DNA of 64,000 nt from Methylophilaceae bacterium. GTDB taxonomy: Bacteria > Pseudomonadota > Gammaproteobacteria > Burkholderiales > Methylophilaceae. This document shows, piece after piece, positions 60,790 through 64,000 of the stretch (positions within the stretch are counted from its first letter, which is position 1; each line of letters begins with the position of its first letter). The translations under genes were made by a program, and so were the position numbers. The notes below the pieces were generated by a model. That model worked only from the letters and a program-made list of their open reading frames with translations. It searched no databases and had not been told where the DNA came from. The stretch is taken from positions 26,151 to 90,150 of the forward strand of contig JAOMKM010000003.1 in NCBI GenBank assembly GCA_028351715.1, written 5' to 3'.

Positions 60790-61583
60790 CAAATATAAAT
60801 AATAAAACTCTTAATAAAGATTTACGGAGAAAAATAGTTGATATGGTTATTGAAGGACAGGATGGTCATATTCCAAGCGCCTTCTCTATTCTTGACTTAA
60901 TTACATTTTTATATCGTGATATTTTAAAATTTAATTCAAAAAATCCTGAATGGCTTGAACGGGATTACTTTATTTTATCTAAAGGCCATGGTTGTTTGGC
61001 ACTTTACGTTAATCTCCATCGCCATGGCTTTATTACTGACAATGATATCCAAATGTTTTGCAAGCAAGGAGGTATATTAGGTGAGCACCCAGATCGTACA
61101 AAAATTCCTGGCGCTGAGGCTTCAACCGGTTCACTGGGTCATGGTTTAAGCTTTTCTGTAGGTATTGCTTTAGGATTAAAGATACAGGGGAAAAATAATA
61201 GGATGATCACATTACTTGGTGATGGTGAGTGCCAAGAGGGAACGGTATGGGAAGCGGCAAACGTAGCTCGTAATCGTCGACTGGGGAATTTATGTGCAAT
61301 CGTTGATTGGAATAAATCAGGAATGACACTAATGCCTGAGGATGATATGCCAAAAAAATGGGCAGCATTTGGTTGGAATGTAGAAATTATTGATGGTCAT
61401 AATGAGAAAGAAATGGCTCAAGCCTTTGAAAGAATAGAATTCAAGAATGATGGTATTCCTTCGGTAATTATTGCTAATACAATAAAGGGAAAAGGTGTTC
61501 CATTTATCGAAGGACATGGAAAATGGCACCATCGAATTCCAAATCAAGAAGAGTATAAAAAAATAATGGGCACGTTAGTATGA
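60786..61583 (+). CDS. Transketolase N-terminal half (split transketolase)
   Basis: DYFILSKGHGCLALY; GILGEHPDRTKIPGAEASTGSLGHGLSFSVGIALG; GDGECQEGTVWEAANVARNRRLGNL. Confidence 0.93.
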   Translation: MTNINNKTLNKDLRRKIVDMVIEGQDGHIPSAFSILDLITFLYRDILKFNSKNPEWLERDYFILSKGHGCLALYVNLHRHGFITDNDIQMFCKQGGILGEHPDRTKIPGAEASTGSLGHGLSFSVGIALGLKIQGKNNRMITLLGDGECQEGTVWEAANVARNRRLGNLCAIVDWNKSGMTLMPEDDMPKKWAAFGWNVEIIDGHNEKEMAQAFERIEFKNDGIPSVIIANTIKGKGVPFIEGHGKWHHRIPNQEEYKKIMGTLV

Positions 61584-62506
61584 CAAAATCTACCCGACAG
61601 CAATTTGCAGATACAATGCTCGAACTCGGTAAGGAGAATAATGACCTTGTAGTTATGGTTGGTGATATTGGTCACGGAAGTCTACAGCCGTTTGCTAAGG
61701 CTTGTCCTGGACGCTATTATAATATTGGAATTTTAGAACCAACCACGGTGAGTTTAGGTGCAGGATTATCGGCAGTAGGCCTTTGTCCAGTTATTCATAC
61801 TATTGCTCCCTTTCTCATTGAACGCTCATTCGAACAAATTAAATTAGATTTTTGCTATCATGGCCTTGCCGGAAATATCGTCACTGTTGGAAGTGCTTTT
61901 GACTATTCAAATTTAGGGGTCACACATCATTGCTATGGTGATTTTGCAATGTTAAAAACACTACAAAATACTGAGATATGTTTTCCTGCAAGTCCAATAG
62001 AATTTGATCAATTATTTAAGCAATCTTATCAAAATAATCAGCTAACAGTTTATCGTATTGCCGGGCAGTCGCATGGTATTGAGTTTAAATCTGAGGATAT
62101 TGTTTTTGGTAAAGCAATTTGCGTTCAAGAAGGCAGCGATATAACTATTGTTGCTACAGGATCTCAGCTTCGAACAGCACTTGATGCTGCCGAACAATTA
62201 TTATCCAAAAAAATCAAAGCTGAAGTAATTTATGTACATACAATTCGACCACTAGATAATGAACTTATCCGGACTAGCGTTAAAAAAACAAAAAAGATTG
62301 TAGTAATTGAAGAGCACATGCGCTCTGGAGGTTTAGGTGATGATATTCTACGTGCGACTTATGATATCCAAGACTTAAAGTTCCACTCAATTTCTATTCC
62401 AGATAAATTTGTTACTAGCTATGGGTCATATGATCAGCTTTGTGAATCTTGTGGAATTACTCCCAAAGCATTAATAGACTCAACTAAAAATTGGTTTGAT
62501 GGTTAA
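61580..62506 (+). CDS. Transketolase C-terminal half (split transketolase)
   Basis: DIGHGSLQPFAKACPGRYYNIGILEPTTVSLGAGLSAVG; VYVHTIRPLDNELI; overlaps preceding gene. Confidence 0.92.
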   Translation: MTKSTRQQFADTMLELGKENNDLVVMVGDIGHGSLQPFAKACPGRYYNIGILEPTTVSLGAGLSAVGLCPVIHTIAPFLIERSFEQIKLDFCYHGLAGNIVTVGSAFDYSNLGVTHHCYGDFAMLKTLQNTEICFPASPIEFDQLFKQSYQNNQLTVYRIAGQSHGIEFKSEDIVFGKAICVQEGSDITIVATGSQLRTALDAAEQLLSKKIKAEVIYVHTIRPLDNELIRTSVKKTKKIVVIEEHMRSGGLGDDILRATYDIQDLKFHSISIPDKFVTSYGSYDQLCESCGITPKALIDSTKNWFDG

Positions 62507-63479
62507 ACCGAATATTCAATTAGATTTAAAACAATTTAAAAAATCATATCCGAGTATTTTAGGATGCTGGGATAAATCATTACCTGATAACGTCTTTGGA
62601 ACTCTATTAATTTTTCTTGCTGAATCTCAATTGGTGGCTCAGACGAGTAATACTAAAAGCATAGATATTGCACTAGATGCAGCATCACATAATATAAAAA
62701 ATATTTTAGAAGGTGAATTTCGTCTTCTAGATATTAAAGATAGGATTGATTCTTCTTTGAATGCTCTTAATGGGTTCAAAATTATTAAAAATATATATGT
62801 GTGTGGGGGCAGGTCTGGTTTCAAAGCTCTATCAATATCACTAAAAAATACCCATCTGACATGGGGACTAAATGAACGCACATATGATTCAACATTATAT
62901 ATTCAGGAGCTATATAAATTAACAGGAAAATTACAACCACTTAAATTCAAAAGAGATCTACAACAATGGGCACGAAAATTAATACAGGGAGAGTGCGACA
63001 AAACTCCTGTTGTTGGCCTGCATCTCAAGCAATCAATTAACTGGAAAGGTCCACCAATAAGTTTAGCTAATAATTCTGTCTGGTATAAATTTTTATCTTT
63101 AGCTGCCTCCAGATATAAAATTAAATTTCTTGTCCTTGGTGATGATCCACTGGATATAAATATCAAAAAACTTCCTAATATTATTGTTGCAAATGAAATT
63201 GGCTCCGAAACCTTCATACAAAATTTAGCACTACTTTCTGAATGTGTTGGATTCATGGGAATGATGAGCTCTATATGTAACTACGCTCTCTTTTCCAATA
63301 TTCCATATATTATCTTTAAAAATCCTCAGCATCATAAAGAAATGATGGAAAAAGAGCTAAGGGGAGAAAATTATTATTCATTTGCAACAGAATTTCAAAA
63401 AGTTTACCTAATAAATGAAACGGTAGACTTATTATTGTCTGAGTTTACAGATATGCCATTTATTAATGATAGGGGGTAA
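62496..63479 (+). CDS. Putative GT-B-like glycosyltransferase or uncharacterised glycan-biosynthesis protein
   Basis: TPVVGLHLKQSINWKGPPIS; LLSECVGFMGMMSSICNYALFSNIPYIIF; within glycan-type island. Confidence 0.4.
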   Translation: MMVKPNIQLDLKQFKKSYPSILGCWDKSLPDNVFGTLLIFLAESQLVAQTSNTKSIDIALDAASHNIKNILEGEFRLLDIKDRIDSSLNALNGFKIIKNIYVCGGRSGFKALSISLKNTHLTWGLNERTYDSTLYIQELYKLTGKLQPLKFKRDLQQWARKLIQGECDKTPVVGLHLKQSINWKGPPISLANNSVWYKFLSLAASRYKIKFLVLGDDPLDINIKKLPNIIVANEIGSETFIQNLALLSECVGFMGMMSSICNYALFSNIPYIIFKNPQHHKEMMEKELRGENYYSFATEFQKVYLINETVDLLLSEFTDMPFINDRG

Positions 63480-63481
63480 TT

Positions 63482-64000
63482 ATGTCTAATAATTTAAATC
63501 GTTCGTCTAATAAGGTTTGTTTAATTACGGGTGCTGCTCGAGGAATTGGTTTTAACATAGCTCGAGCAATGGGAAAAGAAGGCTTTACCCTTGCCATTTC
63601 TGACGTTAACGAAAAAATGCTTAGCCATGCTAAGGAACGATTAGTAAAAGATGGGTTTATTGTTGAGGTATTTACAGCTGACCTAGCATTAACTAATGAA
63701 CCAGCACGTTTAGTAAATAAAGTAGTTAAAAAATTAGATAGATTGGATGTAGTTATTAATAATGCACGAGCAGGTGAAGGATGTTCTTTTGAGAGTGAGT
63801 CGGAAGAGAACTGGGATTTAGCATTCAACGTAAATCTAAAAGCCGCATTCTTTCTAGCAAAGACTGCTATCGAATTCATGCCTAAAGATGGTTCAATTAT
63901 TACAATCAGCTCAGTATGTGCGTCGTTAATTTCAGAAGAAAGCCCTAGCTACCATATCTCCAAAGCTGGGTTATCACATTTAACTCGCTATTTAGCAGTA
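63482..64000 (+). CDS. Short-chain dehydrogenase/reductase (truncated by window end)
   Basis: VCLITGAARGIGFNIARAMGKEGFTLAISD; NNARAGEG; S..YHISK. Confidence 0.9.
   Translation, partial: MSNNLNRSSNKVCLITGAARGIGFNIARAMGKEGFTLAISDVNEKMLSHAKERLVKDGFIVEVFTADLALTNEPARLVNKVVKKLDRLDVVINNARAGEGCSFESESEENWDLAFNVNLKAAFFLAKTAIEFMPKDGSIITISSVCASLISEESPSYHISKAGLSHLTRYLAV

Noticed and set aside
62903-63256. 117-aa minus-strand ORF (also 59655-59945, 42620-42925)
   Set aside because: Overlap with better-supported + strand genes; no RBS or family resemblance
63463-63879. 138-aa minus-strand ORF
   Set aside because: Antisense to a clear SDR gene with intact Rossmann motif on the + strand
44000-64000. Considered integrase/transposase or phage origin for the accessory island
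   Set aside because: No integrase, transposase, IS termini or tRNA-associated direct repeat seen at the boundary within the window
1-64000. CRISPR arrays, toxin-antitoxin or known defence systems
   Set aside because: No regularly spaced repeats and no recognisable cas, restriction-modification, CBASS, retron or TA proteins

Overview
The window looks like a chromosomal segment of a small-genome, AT-rich marine methylotroph. The gene content best fits a Methylophilales (OM43-like) betaproteobacterium; this is inferred from gene content and no search was run. About 1-29.7 kb is housekeeping: phoH end, ybeY, corC, lnt, glyQS, gmhB, an AGPAT gene, ygjP-like, SCO1-like, ilvE, murI, pcnB, folK, panBCD, rsfS, rlmH, photolyase, mlaA, pmbA, yjgA, mogA-like, thiL, pgpA, pncC, recA, recX, alaS, lysC and tRNA-Ser(GCT). 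About 29.9-37.7 kb is a retinal/rhodopsin locus: blh-crtY-crtB-crtI-crtE, plus two tandem opsins. One is a canonical blue-type proteorhodopsin. The other is a divergent opsin lacking both the retinal-binding Lys and the Asp proton acceptor. About 38-43.3 kb is a divergent mxaRSACKL-like methanol-dehydrogenase accessory operon without mxaF, followed by three very small membrane proteins behind a near-consensus promoter. About 44-64 kb is an accessory glycan/small-molecule island with GT-B-like paralogs, a B12-type radical SAM enzyme preceded by a tiny Cys-rich ORF, four methyltransferases, several SDRs and three unrelated types of TPP-dependent enzyme. The strongest hunting results are the lysine-less opsin next to proteorhodopsin, the unannotated 36-aa Cys-rich peptide directly upstream of the radical SAM gene (RiPP-like arrangement), two homopolymer frameshifts (AGPAT and SCO1-like), and the modular SDR/TPP-carboligase island.
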